From Antennarius striatus (taxonomy: Eukaryota > Chordata > Actinopteri > Lophiiformes > Antennariidae), in assembly GCF_040054535.1 (NCBI RefSeq), contig NC_090783.1, forward strand, positions 3,461,501 to 3,525,500: DNA of 64,000 bases, in the 5' to 3' direction. Below the pieces are notes generated by a model. That model worked only from the letters and a program-made list of their open reading frames with translations. It had not been told where the DNA came from and searched no databases. A program made the position numbers and the translations under genes. Of this stretch, positions 45,540 to 60,100 are shown piece by piece. The stretch's first letter is position 1, and each line of letters opens with the position of its first letter.

Positions 45540-48133
45540 CTACACTTGTATTTCTGAGTCCAGCAGACTTGCAGTAAGGGGACCTGAGTCAAGCCTGATG
45601 CCCCCAATACCAGTTTCAGAGACAACTGGTGAGGCACTAGGCGTCCTAATAGTAAGAGAAGACAGTGATGGGGAGAAACTGGGTGTCATAGCTGATGGGG
45701 TGAGTCCTGTGTTCCTCGATAAGGGGGAATATGCATGTTTGCGGTGAGAGGACTTTCTCCTCAGGCTTGGGATATGCCCCGGCTTTCGTGGACGGACAGT
45801 TCTGATGCCAGGCTGAGCCACGCCCGTTATGAGAGGTGGTGGGTACAAGAGGCAGCCTGCTTCAGTTGCCAAGTCCTCACGGCCGCCTTGAAGTTCCTCG
45901 TCAGGGAGCATCCCGATATCGGTGAAAACGGAGGCCAGAGTCTGGTAGCTTGGCTCCCAATCCAAAATGTTGTCCCAGCAGTAGCTGCCCTTCAGTTGCT
46001 CATCCAGACACGCCAATGAAGAGAGAGAATCCGAACAGGCCTGGGATTCTAAGAGGGGAGCGTACCCATTTGTCCTCATGCCCTCCTCAAAATCCCTCAC
46101 CCGAAGTATTGCAGGAAGTAGTTCCTCACCTCCTCCTTCTTCTTTGAAGTGGTAGAGGCTTTCTGTGCTGGCCATTCCAGAGGCCAAACATTTAGTGACA
46201 AGATGCTCTAGCCCTAAATCTATAGAATGGCAGGATAAGTTGTCCCCGGATAAAACAGATTGTGGGATTTCTGTGGTCTGAGTACCATACACAGATTCAT
46301 CCCTTTCACAGGGGCACCCATTAATCCACTTTATCTCCTGGTCCTCTGCAGTCTCACCTTCTGCTGATCCACGACCGCTTGAGTCTGATGTATTGTATGA
46401 GTCTCTTTTGCTAATCAAGATGTTAGGCCGTGACATCTCCTGCAAAGAGATCGCACTTTGAATCTGGTCATCTGGTCTGTGAATCGATCCTGTACCATCA
46501 CTAGAGTTTGCTGCCAGGGCTGCAGCCTTTTTGATGGAAACCTCTTTAATCTTGTACCTGAGAACCAAGCTAACAAAAACGAGCAGGACAAGGAGGAACA
46601 TGATTAGCGAGACACTCAAACTGAGCATGTACGGATCAATGGTTATCCCAACGAGTGCGTCTGCTGAGCTGGAGATGTTGATGTATACAAGGCAGTTGGT
46701 CATCTTGGAGGCCAATTTGGGACTACCCGCAGACACCACCAGCTTCACCACGTTCTCACTGGCACGTCTGCCTCTTGTGCGATATACATGATCTGACACA
46801 AAAATATTCCCAGTGGTTTTATTTATTGAGAAAAAGGGTGATGAATTCAGAAGCGAGTACTCCACCAGCCCATCAATCCCTCCATCCTGGTCCATCGCCA
46901 TCACATAACCAACCGTGTCTCCAAGCTTGGCGGTTTCTGGCAGGAGGAAGTAGTACCGCTTTTGGGTAAAGATGGGGCTGAACTCATCCACCCCTTTAAT
47001 GGTAACCTGCAATCTCACTGTAGCTGTTTTGCCTCCTTTGTCTCTGGCCTCAACTATAAAGCAATACTCACTTTCACGTTCATAGTCAAAGGTCTGCCTT
47101 GAGTGAATGTCGCCTGTAAGAGGATCGATGGCAAACGCCTCCTTCTTATCAGGGCTACCCCTGCCGTAATCCATAAAACAGGAGGCCAAAATTGAGTAAG
47201 TGAGTTTGCCGTAGGGGCCCAAGTCATTGTCAACAGCGTGGACAGAACAGGTGTGGGTGAATGCTGGGAGGTTCTCCAGCACAGAGCAATTCAAAGTAGG
47301 GAACATGAAGTACGGAGTGTTGTCATTTTCGTCCAAAACTCTGATGAAGACCACTGTAAAAGCCACTTTACGTACTTCAGGTGATTCACCGCCATCGGAT
47401 GCTCGGATAGTTAGGGTATACTTTGCGTCTACCTCATAATCAAGTGAGTGGTTGACCACAAGAAGGCCAGACAGAGGGTCAAGCTTGTGATGACCTTTGC
47501 TGTTCCCTGAGATAATGTCATACCTCAACAGACCATTGACTCCCAGGTCAGGATCCTGAGCAGTGACCTGCACCAGGCTGGTCCCTACTTGGCAGCTTTC
47601 TCTCACCTGTGCATGGTATTCCGTGCTGGAGAATACGGGGGCATTGTCATTGCAATCTGTCACAGTCACCATGACGACAGTCGAGCTGTTCAATGGAGGC
47701 GTTCCTCGATCAGACACGCTCACTGTTAGCGCGTAGCTCTCTGTGGTCTCACGGTCTAATGGGTTACACAGAACAAGTTTCCCAACATTTCTCATCTGAT
47801 TCTCAACCGGAACCATTTTCACTTCCAGACAGAATCGCTTTTCCTCGTTTCCTTTGATTATTGCATAGTCCAAATGTGTGTTTTCAGGGCTCCAGTCCTG
47901 ATCTTCTGCAGACAGCGTCAGTAAGATGATATCTGTAGGTGTGTCTTCTGGAACGGTGAGTGTATAGATGTCTTGATGGAACAAAGGCTCATGGTCGTTG
48001 GTGTCCAGAATCAGAACATCTACTGAGGTGACCGTAGACTGGACAGGATTGCCTTCATCTCGGGCCTCGACCAAAAGATGGACCACGTTGCTATTTGTGA
48101 TGGACTTCAAGGGCTTGTTGGTGAAAAGAGACC
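45540..48133 (-). other. dchs2: dchs2 last exon: final cadherin repeats, membrane helix and cytoplasmic tail
   Basis: This single 2.6 kb exon encodes the end of repeat 23, repeats 24-27, the transmembrane helix (from the ATG codon at 46628; LSLSVSLIMFLLVLLVFVSL) and the whole cytoplasmic tail. In the tail, YCWDNILDWEPSYQTLASVF (about 45930-45989) matches the type of segment conserved in dachsous tails that resembles the catenin-binding region of classical cadherins. Serine-rich stretches (TSDSSGRGSAEGE; TPSFSPSLSSL) are likely phosphorylated or disordered. The protein ends LLDSEIQV. Confidence 0.9.
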
Positions 48134-51100
48134 CTAAAAGGCAAAATAAAAGTAGTCTCAGTACTGTAAAACTATGAAAGTCAAAAGATTTTACAGATGG
48201 TTTAACAATTATGCAGATTCTTCCAAGACCTGTTTCTCTTTAGAATAACCAGAAAACATGTCTGTTTGTATCCCAATATAAGGAGATTTAAATCAAATTG
48301 TCCTTGTCATTAGAGAGACTCCAACGGAGAGTATCCTGTGTGACTTTTCTGTAATGAATTCCATCTGCAGACTGTAAGATCAAATTTGGATCATCTTGGA
48401 TGGCAATTAAATGTTTTTCCATCCAAATTTTGATTCCACTTCACTGCCTCACCGATTCAACATGATGAAGTTATTAATACTTTGCTCTGAAGAAGTGCCC
48501 TTCATTGTTTCTGAGACAAATGGGCATGGAAAACCACAAAAAGTGACATAATGAATTTTTTGGATTCAATTTGGAGAGTTTTACTCAGCAATGATACAAA
48601 TTTGACTTTCCATTACTGCTTCTCGCCACAAAACAAGACGAATGTGTTTGTTCGATATTGCAATCCGGATTTCAAACACGATCACAGCCCATAAATCACA
48701 CTGTGTTGGAAAAGATTGGCCAAAACTAAGGAAAAGTGGTTTCCTGTCAGCTCTAGGATTTATTTTCTTTCTTGTGCTGATTTTAGAGAGGGTGATAGAA
48801 GAGTAAGCATGGCTCCTCTGAACAACTGTGTCCCAGAGACGTCTAGTTGCATCCAAATCAAAGACAAACAAGCAAACACTGCTTCAGGTGTCCTCTCCAC
48901 CAGGTAAACTCTCACCGTTGTCCGGCAGGATATAGAATCCTTGTAAAGGAGAGGAGAGCAGTCTGTACACAATCTTTCCGTTGAGTCCAGAGTCTCTGTC
49001 AGTCGCAGACACTGACAAAACTAATGTGTCTGCTGAAACCAGTTCTGACAGCTCCACCTTGAAGACGACAAATGGGAAGTTTCATCAGAACAAAAGCTTT
49101 ACTATGGGTTAACAAACATTTATAGATGTTTCTAACTGGTGACAAGTATATAAAAGTAACTTTACTGATTTAACTAAATCTAATCTATTCTTAGACTTCT
49201 TAGTAAATTGTCCCTTTACTAAGACAATGAAAACATCATTTCGGTGATGGTTTGCCGACCTTTTTGCCTTCTCCATCACCTGTACCTGGTAAGAGAGCTT
49301 TGTGAAGACCGGAGCATTGTCATTGACATCAAGCACTTGAACTTTGACCTCTCCTGTGGTCTCGTGGATGAAGTCAGACGCCGAGACTATCAGCGTGTAT
49401 TCTGTCTGCTCCTCATAGTCCAGGGCTCGAGTCAGGGTGACCACACCGGTGTATCGGTCAATAGCGAAAGGAAAATTGGTGCTGCTGTTGTCTGAGAAGC
49501 TGTAGGTGATGGCAGAGTTCAGGTCCACATCGTTGGCAGTGATCTGAGTGACCATGTAACCCGCGGGCAGATCTAAGGTCAAACAGATTGTGTTAAAATA
49601 GACAGAAAACACAGGCTGTGTCTGCATCCTAATTGTTGAAAGCAGCAGGTAGGAGTCGTTCGTACTCTCTGCTATAACTACAGGCTCCATGGGAGGGATG
49701 GTTGGGCCGTTGTCGTTGACGTCCACCACCAGGACTCTGACGGCGGCTGTGCTGCTGAGCGGAGGGTTCCCTCTGTCTACCGCTTGAAGAATCAACCTGA
49801 ATTCACAGGCAACAACTAACTAATGATCGCATGCTGGTATACAGTAAGTTATTGTTACGATACTTTTGACACAAATTAATTCTAAAGATGTTATTCTTAA
49901 CAGAAGTGAAAAAAAAAACCCTCAAAAGCTTACTTGTAGGTGGGGGTGATTTCTCGATCCAGTAAGACATTGGTCGCCAGAATCCCCCGAACAGAGTCTA
50001 AAATGAATGCTTCATTAAGATTACCGGATAATATGGAGTACTCAATCTGTCCGTTCATCCCGCTGTCAGCATCAGACGCAAACACCTGCAAAATAAATAT
50101 GCATTTATTATGATTATTATTAATGAGATCCCTGATGGGAATTTGTCAGGTCAGCGTGTTCAGACAGTGTCTACCTGCATGATGTAGGTGCTGTGTGGCT
50201 GCCCCTCCCAGACAGCTGTTCTGTAGCTGCTGCGTTCAAACACTGGTGGACTGTCGTTGGTGTCCAACAAGGTGATGGAGACCCTGCAGTGACACGTCTG
50301 CAGCCCGTTGTCAGCGAGCACCACCAGCTGGATCCGAGGGCTCACCTCAAAGTCCAGAGAGTTGTCTTTCTGCACACGGATCTCACCTGGATGACAAGGT
50401 AAAAAAAAAAGGAAGGTATACACCCCCCAGAAAGTATGCAACTGGCATCGGAGAATAAGGGTAAGAAAAGTTGAGTTTTAAACTTTTTTAGAAGTTTTTG
50501 GGGTAAATCCATAAAAATTGAAGGCTAATCCTAACCCATGAACAAAACCAGATCAACCTGACAAACAAGTGAGTTTGAAGAGCGATACAGAAATACATTG
50601 GCGCATGTTAAAACTCGAAAATGGATGCCGAATGTCAATTTCTGCCATTAATATATTGATGACATCATGCATGCCATTCCTGCACGTAAAACAGGAATAC
50701 CATCTGCCAATGATAAACAGGGATGGATGGACAAAGGAATGCTTCTCTTGCCAAATGTAATGTTTCATACCAGTGTGACGATTGATGGAGAAAATGTGAT
50801 TCTCGTTGCCGCTGAATATGTTGTATGTGATCCTTTGTCTGCTGATGGTTTGGTCGCTGGCCTCCACTTTTGCAATCCAAGTGCCTTAGCGAAGAAAATG
50901 CAAAAGATTGATGAGGGTTTTTCACGTGTTTCTGTCAAAAACTGAAGCAAAAACGGTTGGTGTGACGTACCGGCTCTGCTGTTCTCTTTCACCGTAACGT
51001 TGTACACTTTGTTTGTGAACTGTAGTCCTTCGTGTTCTCCCTTCAGATGGATGAACAACAAGCAGGTGGAGGTTAAAGCGGGTCTTCCTCGGTCCGAAAC

Positions 51101-54100
51101 CACAACCTGCAACCTCCTCCCAGAGAAACCCGCCCTCACTCGTCTTCTCAGTGAAACGTCTCCCGTTCCGCCGTTGATGTCAAACAGATTTTCCTCGTCC
51201 GATAAGGTAAACTCTACAGTCCCATTCTCACCCTGGTCACCGTCTGTCGCAGTCACCGTGGTAACTATCTGGTTTGGCAGAGTCCTCATGGAGACCCATG
51301 CATTGATGGGGTTCTGATCGCAGACTGGAACGTTGTCGTTCACGTCCAGCACCTGGATGGTCACCGACGCCGCGGAGCTCAGCGGTCCTTGACTGCAGCC
51401 GTCGGTCGCCACGGCTTTGAGGGTGTACTGAGCTCTGCTCTCCCTGTCCAGAGACCTGGTGGTGTGGATCACGCCCGTCACAACATCCACCGAGAAGGCC
51501 CCCTGGCTGCTGTCCTCTGTCAGAGAGTAGGCCACCTCCCCGTTGGAGCCGTCGTCCGGATCGAAGGCGCTGACGTGCAAAACTTCAGCTCCCGCAGGTA
51601 AACCCTCGCTGATGGAGGCGAAGTAGCTCTTACGGGGGAAGGATGGGATGTTATCATTCTGGTCCAGGATCACCAGCTGGAGCTGAGTGGTGGAGCTGAG
51701 CGGGGCGGGGCCGTAGTCACGAGCCTGCAGGGTGAGCGTGTAATTCTGCCTTTCTTCACGATCAAGGACCTGTGTGGTGCTGATCACACCTGAGTGGCTG
51801 TTAATGGTGAAGCGACCCCGGTAGTCGTCACCTAAGGACGGCAAAGGATAACTATTAACTCTTATCTTACATACATAAAATGCATACATACGACTTTCAA
51901 TAGAAACATTCTGACAGCTTGATTGGGTTCCTCACCCAATATGGAGTAATGTATAGTTCCATTTTCCCCATGGTCTGGATCAGAGGCCTGAGCGGTGTGA
52001 ACCACCCCAGGAGGAAGGTTTTCTGGGAGGCTGATCTGGAAGGATGACTGCATGAACTCTGGAGGGTTGTCATTGTAGTCCAGCACAGAGCACAGCACTG
52101 TGGTCGTACCCGACAGGGGCCGGGGGCCGCTGTCCCGACCCTGAACTGCAGAGAGGGATCGTCGATAGGTCACATACAGAAACCTTAAAATATGAGGATT
52201 CGCATTACATACGCTAACATCTAAAATTAAATAATTCATAATGAATGAAGACAAGGAACAGTAAAGCATTGAGAAATAACAACCGAAGTAGCTCACATGT
52301 TGGTAGAATGGCTAAATAAGAAGTACAACTATGAGTAATCAGTTTAAAATATAAATACATAAGTTCCTCAGATGGGTTCTTGTTCATAAACTGAAAAAAA
52401 TAAACATGACAAACATGAGGATATTGGGAAACTGCACAATAAGCCAATCTTTTAAATTCTAATAGCAGTGCAGACCACAAGAAGTAAAATAAAATTCCAG
52501 CCTTCAAAGTACGTTGTTAAAGCATAATGCGATTTTAATACGTGCTGAAAGATAACTATATTTATTTTCAAATTCATGTGCGACCAGATAAAACTGTTGC
52601 CACATATTTTGGAAATTCCTAATGAGCCCAAAATGATTTCGGTACCAACTTGAAAAGATGTCGTTTGGATTTTTGTTATCGTATTGAATTGATCATCAAT
52701 CAGCTGACAGTTCAAATATTATTATAGAACATCTGCAAGCAGTTTATCACAAAAACGCTGCGGAGACTTTTCACTGTAATTGCCTATGCCGGCGATAAAG
52801 GGAAAGAAAACACATCTTCAGAAGCAGTTCGACATCAGGACCTCAGCTCTGTGAACGTCTGCAGCAATTTAGTATTTTATGACCCCCCCCTGAGTAGGAA
52901 ATTCTGCGCCCGTGACGATTTTTGGCAATGCAGGAACATCATATAAATGATAACGGCGAGCGTCAGCAGTGTTTCCTACCTCTGAGGGTGAAGCTTTGCT
53001 GCTGCTCTCTGTCCAGGTAGGAGGTGGTGGTGATCAAACCGGTGTACGGGTTGATGCTGAAGAGCTCGTATCCGGGGCCAGGTAGTAGACTGTACCACAC
53101 CACGGCATTCTCCTCTGAGGAGAAAAATACAATTACAACTGAAACCTTTCTTTTTTTTATAAATACTATTGAGGTTTGGATTCCTTTTAAAGACAAAACT
53201 AATGTTGAGGAGCTCAGCCTGAGCCCAAGAAAGTAAGAACAACTCAGGTAAATAATATTTCTAACTAGACAAACACATATAATTTTTTAAAAAAATATTG
53301 TAACTAGATATTTTCCTCCAGTGTTCATTTTCTCCACCAACAGTGAAAAAAATGTTTTTATTTTTTCCATTAGTCGGAGTTTAGTGCCTCATCAGATGGG
53401 TTTATGTGAGTTCTACCAGTTTACACCGAGCATCTGATGCTAAATTGAAAACAGAATCTGCTTTGTGTGTCACCTTTAAAACTTGACGGGGGAGCGAATA
53501 GCTAAATCTCCGAGCCCCCGCGGCTCTGCTGCTTTCAGGTCTGGTGGTTTCCCAATTGGCAGCCGCGCATAAACCAACAGAAAAAGTTAGCTTTGGAATT
53601 ACTCTCCAACTGTGGAGGTTAAGCAGGAGTTTCATACCGTGGACAAACGCAGCAAAAAAAGGTTGGTTTGAATTCTCTCTGTCTGTGCTGGACGGCGACA
53701 TGGATGTAATGTTCAATGACATGAAATCATGTGGGAGAAGGGAATTCTAGTGCAGCTTGGTTTAAATGCATCAAGAAGGTTTAAAAGCGTTTGAAAACAG
53801 GTTTTTTTTATAACCGTTGCTCCAGAGCGTGACTCCAAACGCCTCTTTGACTAACACACGATTTTTATATGGTTGTATTTTTGACATGTAAAGGTTTAAT
53901 CAAACATTCGGTGTGGTTTTTAAGTTGGTTTGATTCTATTTGCATCCATTCCTTTTCATGGTTAATGTTAACATTTTGCAAAGTTCATCAGTTTTCAGCT
54001 GAAAAAGTGTGAAAAGTACATAAATAAATACACAAATACGCTGTAAATCTGATGTAGTGACACAAATCTCTCTCTCAAGTAATAAAACTGGTACGTTTAC

Positions 54101-57100
54101 ATTTGCAAAAAACTTGGTTAGCTGGAATACAGAAACCAACACAGGCGCAAAACAATGTTCATCTTTGGAGAGTACTTATGGAGGTGGGGGTGGGGGGCAA
54201 ACACCAATGATAATCAAATAGGACTGGTGGGAGAGCGGGCCGAGCTGCCAGACACGTTGATTTGAGGAGACGGGTGAAAACACGGCGCCTATTGGCACAG
54301 ATGGCTTAAATTATGGAAATCATCATGAGAGAGGACCTTTCAAACGTCCCAGAGGAGCCGTGTGCTTGCTGTTCTTGGACAATTCTCACCCCCAAGAATG
54401 TTCAGTTCACATAGAAACCCCTCCTGTACCGGTCCCTGCTGCCACATGGCCTCCACCTCCAGCGTTTAAAAGGACCCGTACAGTCAACACGGCCAGTTGG
54501 AGCGGGGCTTCAGGAGGCTCCGAGCGCAGCGTGTTAAAATAAACACGGCTGATGTGTAGATTTGTGAATAGATGAATGAGATTCGCTGAGATGCAGCACA
54601 CGGAAAGGACGCATGGGTGGGTGGGTGGGTGGGTGGGGGGGGCAGGGGTTGGTTTCAATTAAACTGGTAATGGAGTGAAACAAAACAGCACACTGCAGAG
54701 TTGAAGTGTTGTTTCAACTTATTTTTACACACATTTTCATGGAAAAAAAGTGTTCTCGAGGCTGTTGAGCCTCAATGTCGAGATCTTGGGGACGCGTGTT
54801 AGTGCTGCCATCTAGGCACATCTGAGGAACACTGCCATGTCTAACCTTCACGGATAAAAACTGGAATCGGAATACGACCAAAAAATTTGGGGGTTTTTTT
54901 GCCTTAGAAGTCGAACAAAATTTGGAAGTTCGAACGCTAAACAAACGCCTTTTTTCTCGCCGCCAAGAGTGAGAAAAGGCCCACAGAAGAGAGGAACATC
55001 GATTATTTAAATGTACAATGCAGTCAGAATTACCCGAGTCCTGATCGGAGGCTGAGACTCTGATCACCGGTTCTCCGGGGTCTCTGTTCTCCATCACGCT
55101 GGCGTTGTAGATGGTCTGGTTGAACACGGGTGTCTGGTCGTTCACGTCCCCCACCTCCACCGTTAGGGTCTGAGTGGAGGAGAGCGGGGGCAGGCCGTGG
55201 TCCACGGCCCGGACCGTCAGGCGGTGGAACCGCTGGGTCTCGTAATCCAGGGGGGCCGAGAGAAACAGGAGGCCTGTAGAGGATGGAGGGACATGGATGT
55301 TTTACAATTAAAAGTTCCTGTTATAATAAAAATTAAAAAAAGTCAGCTATTAAATTGAGTTTAAAATAAAAATAAAAAATCCAACCTGTTTTCTCTCCCA
55401 AGCTGAAAAATCCGTCCTCGTTTCCGGCCGTGATGAGGTAGGAGACGACTCCGTTCTCACCAACATCTCCATCTATGGCCACGAAATGATGCAGCAGACT
55501 CCCCGACTCGGCGTCCTCCATCACCACCGCCGCGCCGACCGACACGAACACCGGCCGATTATCGTTCACGTCCAGCAGGAAGACCTGCGCCGTCACCGAC
55601 GCCTGTTTTCGCTCGTCCGTCCTCTCTGCCCGGTCGGTGGCCGTGACGGTCAAGGCGAAGCTCGGGGTCGTCTCCCGGTCCAAAGGCGCCACCACGGTCA
55701 GGCTTCCTGTGCGAGGGTTGATCTGAAAGGGGAAACGTGATGAAGATGCGCTGACTTTCTGGTCGTAGGTCAGGGAGTAGTGGAGGGCGCTGTTGGGAAA
55801 CGTTCCATCAGCATCTCTGGCATGAAACGCAAACGCCAGCGACCCAACGGCGGCGTCCTCCCACAGACCGAACATCACCAGTTTGTCGGGGAACCAGGGC
55901 GTGTGGTCGTTCACGTCCTCCACCATCACGCTGACCAGCACCGACACGTTGGCTCCAGGATGGACTCCTGCATCTTCAGCTTGGACTATAAGGACGTACT
56001 GCACGGCGGACTCGTAGTCCAGCGGCTGGTTGACGTAGATGTCACCGGAGGCGCCGTCGATGCCAAAGTGGACGCTCCCATCGCCCTCGGTGATGGAATA
56101 CTGGAATCTGCCTTCCTCTGAAACGCTGGCGGAGCCGATAATGGTCGCCGGCTCGGTGTCCTCCTTCACGGAAAAACGCCTCATGATGTGCTGATCGGAG
56201 CGGCCGTACGTGGCGTCCAATCCATGAACCTGCACATGAATGACGGCGGTGTCCTCCAGAGGAGCAGCGCCGCCGTCCTTTGCCTTTATTTTCAGAGTGT
56301 AGGACGGTTCAGGGTCGTGGGTGAAAAGCTCCGTAGTTCGGACGTCTCCGCTTTCTCTGTCGATTTCAAAATGTCCAGAACCCTTCTCCCCTAAATGACC
56401 AAGCAGAAAAATAAAGATCGGCGACTCATCCATAAGAGGCACGTGTTGTAATAAAATCCGCAGAGCTGAACTCACCTGAGATCAACGAGAAGGAAACCAT
56501 TCCGTTTTCTCCTGCGTCCGAATCTTTGGCAAACATGTTTGTCACCAATGAGCCTGCAGGCAGACCGGCCCATATCTGAAACGAATCCAAAATGAAGACA
56601 CCTGGACCAAACCTCTTGTTGTCCCCCTTGTAGAAAAGGGGACAACCTTTATAACACAACTTAAAGGTGAATTCTAGACATACATACCTGAACGCTGAGC
56701 TCCTTGCTGGCAGGCAGGTGTGTAAACTGTGGAGCGTTGTCGTTGACGTCAGTGACCAGGATGTGGACGGTGGCGGTGGCGTTGAGACGGGGGTGACCCT
56801 GGTCTGTCACCATCACCTTCAGGCTGTGCTGGCTGTGCTGCTCCCGGTCCAACGCTACCCAGTTGATGATCTCACCTGTATTTGTGCAGAAAAAAGAGAA
56901 ACAGGTGAGGAAGCAAAGCTGCAGCTGCAGTCAGTAATGTGATTTTTTAATTAATTTTTTTACCTGTTTTGGCGTTTATTCGGAAGAACTTCCCATCTGA
57001 GAGCAGGAGGAAGGACAGCTGGGCGTTTTTCCCAGAATCTTTATCCGTGGCCTTCACGGTTCCCACCAGGCCTTGAGGAGACGACCCCTCTGACACGGTG

Positions 57101-60100
57101 AAGTAGTAGACGTCGCTGCTGAACACCGGGGGATTGTCGTTGATGTCCAACACCTGCACCGTCACCGTGGCTACAGCCGTTACATTGGCCGGCGAGGCCC
57201 GGCCGGCTGTGGCGGACACCTGGAATCGAAAGACGGATTCCGTCTCGTAGTCCAAACTCTGCGAAAGATACAACCACCCGGTGTTTGGGTGAATCCGAAA
57301 CGGGGCAGGAGAACACCCGGCGTCTGTCTTCAGGGAGTAGGTGATGCCCGAGTTCGTTTGGGTTCCCCGGCTCAGGTGCGCCCTCACCTGGATGATCCTG
57401 GAATCCTTCCTGAAACCCTCGCCTATCTCCACCTGGTAGACCAACGTCTCGAAGGCCAGGTTGTTCTCGGTTTGGTCCACATGGACCGTGAGGACCAGAG
57501 TAGAGCTTTGTGAAGGTTCTCCTTCATCTTTAGCCACGATCTCCAGGATCCACGTCTGCTGACGATCCAAACTCCGATTTAACGTAACCGTCCCGAGGTC
57601 GCGGTCGACCGCAAACATACCGTTTACGGTACTTTTTAGGTGATACCGAACCCTCCCATTTGCGCCGCTGTCGTAATCGTGTGCGTGAGCTATGTACAAC
57701 ACGGTGCCCGCAGGGGTGTTTTGGGATAACTTGATGGTGTCGCTGAGTCGGGGGAAAACGGGAACGTTGTCGTTGATGTCGGTGATGGCGACGTTGACCT
57801 GGGAGGTACTGTAAACTGGCGAGGTGTCGGTGAAGGATTGCAGAACCAGCAGGGCGTACGGCTGGGACTCGTGGTCCAGAGGTTTGACGCTGCTGATCAA
57901 GCCGGACTTGGGATGGACGGAGAACAAACCCTGAGGGTCTCCGGAGGAGATCCGGTAGGATACGGATTCCACAGAGTCAGCTGAATGGATGAGAAAACAG
58001 ATGCTAGTCAGTATCTACAGTACAAGTCAGAAGATCCCATTAATCCTCTCCATGTGTTTGTAAATTTGGAACAACCCTCTGAAGCAAACAGGAAGCTTAG
58101 CGGCGCCCGACCCTGTCAAACAGACCCAGTTCTGCTCGTCGAAGAGTTAATCTTTTAATTTATTAGACAACCCTAAATGACTGTCTCGTGTGGCAACGCA
58201 ACAAGTGTGAACTCCCAAGGGATAAGCCGGTGAGCCGGGGTGGGGGGGAAGCCTCCAAAGGGTTACGGTAGATCAGATATTACACACAATACAAGCTGCT
58301 AACTCCAGTTTGTTCTCATTTTTACCTGAAAACACACAGAATAAACCCTTAAAATCAAGTAAAACACTGATAAATATATATATATAGAATGAAATACAAC
58401 TTAGTCCAGGAGTATATTTCTGACAGGACTATCTTTGACCTCTAAGGTGAATGAAACGTGTTGTGCGACACGTTGGAACTTTATCATCGCGTACGTGTTG
58501 CCAAAGAGGATTAAAGATTAAACTGCAGCTTTCTTCTTTACCGCCCGCCTCTTCATGTCTGGGAGGAGATTCCAGCACCACAAGTAATAAACTAGTCATT
58601 AAATTTTGTTTAATCTGAACAGCATTAATAAAACGCTAAATAATAATTAGAGTAAAAGCCGTTTATCCTCTTGACCCAAACTGCATTGGATGTGTTCTTT
58701 TATTTTTAGGTAAAATTGGAAGAATAAAGTAAATTTTTCTACACCCAGGTATCTGCAGCCAATCCCAACACAGGATTTAGGTCACCTGACTTGCAATTCA
58801 GGCTCAGGGAGAGGTGAGTGATTCAATTTACCACAGATGGGACTGGTTTGAAGCGTTTCGCCTCAGAGAAAAAAAAGAATTTGTTGTGGTCGCAATGTGA
58901 CGATGTGGTCAGACATCAACTCACCTGTCGGGTTCACGGCCCCCACCGTCCCCACAGACGTCCCTGGCGGTGCATCCTCAGGCACCGCAAAGCTGTAGCG
59001 TGACCTCTGGAACATGGGCGGAGCCTGAGCGCTGCGTAAAACATTGATGGTGATCTCCGCCGGCCTGGTTGAGGTCAAACCGTCCCCGTCTTGGGCTGAG
59101 ATCAGGAGCTTCACGCTGGCTGCACCCAGATGGGTCAGAGAGGAGGTCAGGAAGATCATTCCTGCAAGAGGGGTGGGGTGGGGGGGCAGATGGAAGTCTA
59201 GATTTTAACTTTTAACTCTAACACAGGGGAGTCAAACTCATTTTCACTGAGGGCCACAGGAGCATAATGGTTGTCTTAAAAGGGTCGGATGTAACTAATA
59301 AATGTAACTAAATGTAAGTCAATGTAATGTAAAATAAATGTAATTAATTAATTAACTAATGTTTATTCAAAAGAATAAAGAAAAATAACATCAAACACAA
59401 GTTAGGACATTAACTTTGTTTGAAACATTTTTGTCAGAAATGGGCTGAATTACTGCATTGTGGGAAATGTAGTTATTGGTCAAAGCACACTTCTGACATT
59501 TTTTTTTTTTTTAGACATTCTGACCTTTTATGCTCTAGGGGGCCACATAAAATGAAGTAGCGGGCCACATTTGGCCCCCGGGCCACGAGTGTGACATTTG
59601 TGATCATGTGGTCTAACAAATAATTTTGAAAGCAATGTCAAACAAACTCGGTACCACAGCGCAGCTCTTAGCACATGGATCTCATACTCCATGAGGATGC
59701 AAAGCTTTGGGCTTTGTGTACCCCCCCACCCCCCACCCCCCGCTGAGTGGTGACATGGACAATCATTTCACAGGGACTTACACAAAGTCAGTACAGTAGT
59801 TGTTTATCCCTGAACTCCGGGACCGCCGCCCACACAAGTCACTTATAGACTAGAGAGTGGATCCATGAGGCAAGCTGATGAAGCTCGGAGAGGCTAGGTG
59901 TTGTTTTTGGCCCTTCAGGCCACCGTACTTATGATGATATAGCTATAACAATGAACATACCTGTTTGTTTGTCCAGTGCGAACAGACTAGACACGTCACC
60001 AGGAAGGGCGTCATAGGTGACACGCCCGAACACTCCCGAGTCCCGGTCGGTGGCAACGACGTTGAGGATTTCCGTGCCGGGCTGCGTGTGGCTGCTGATG

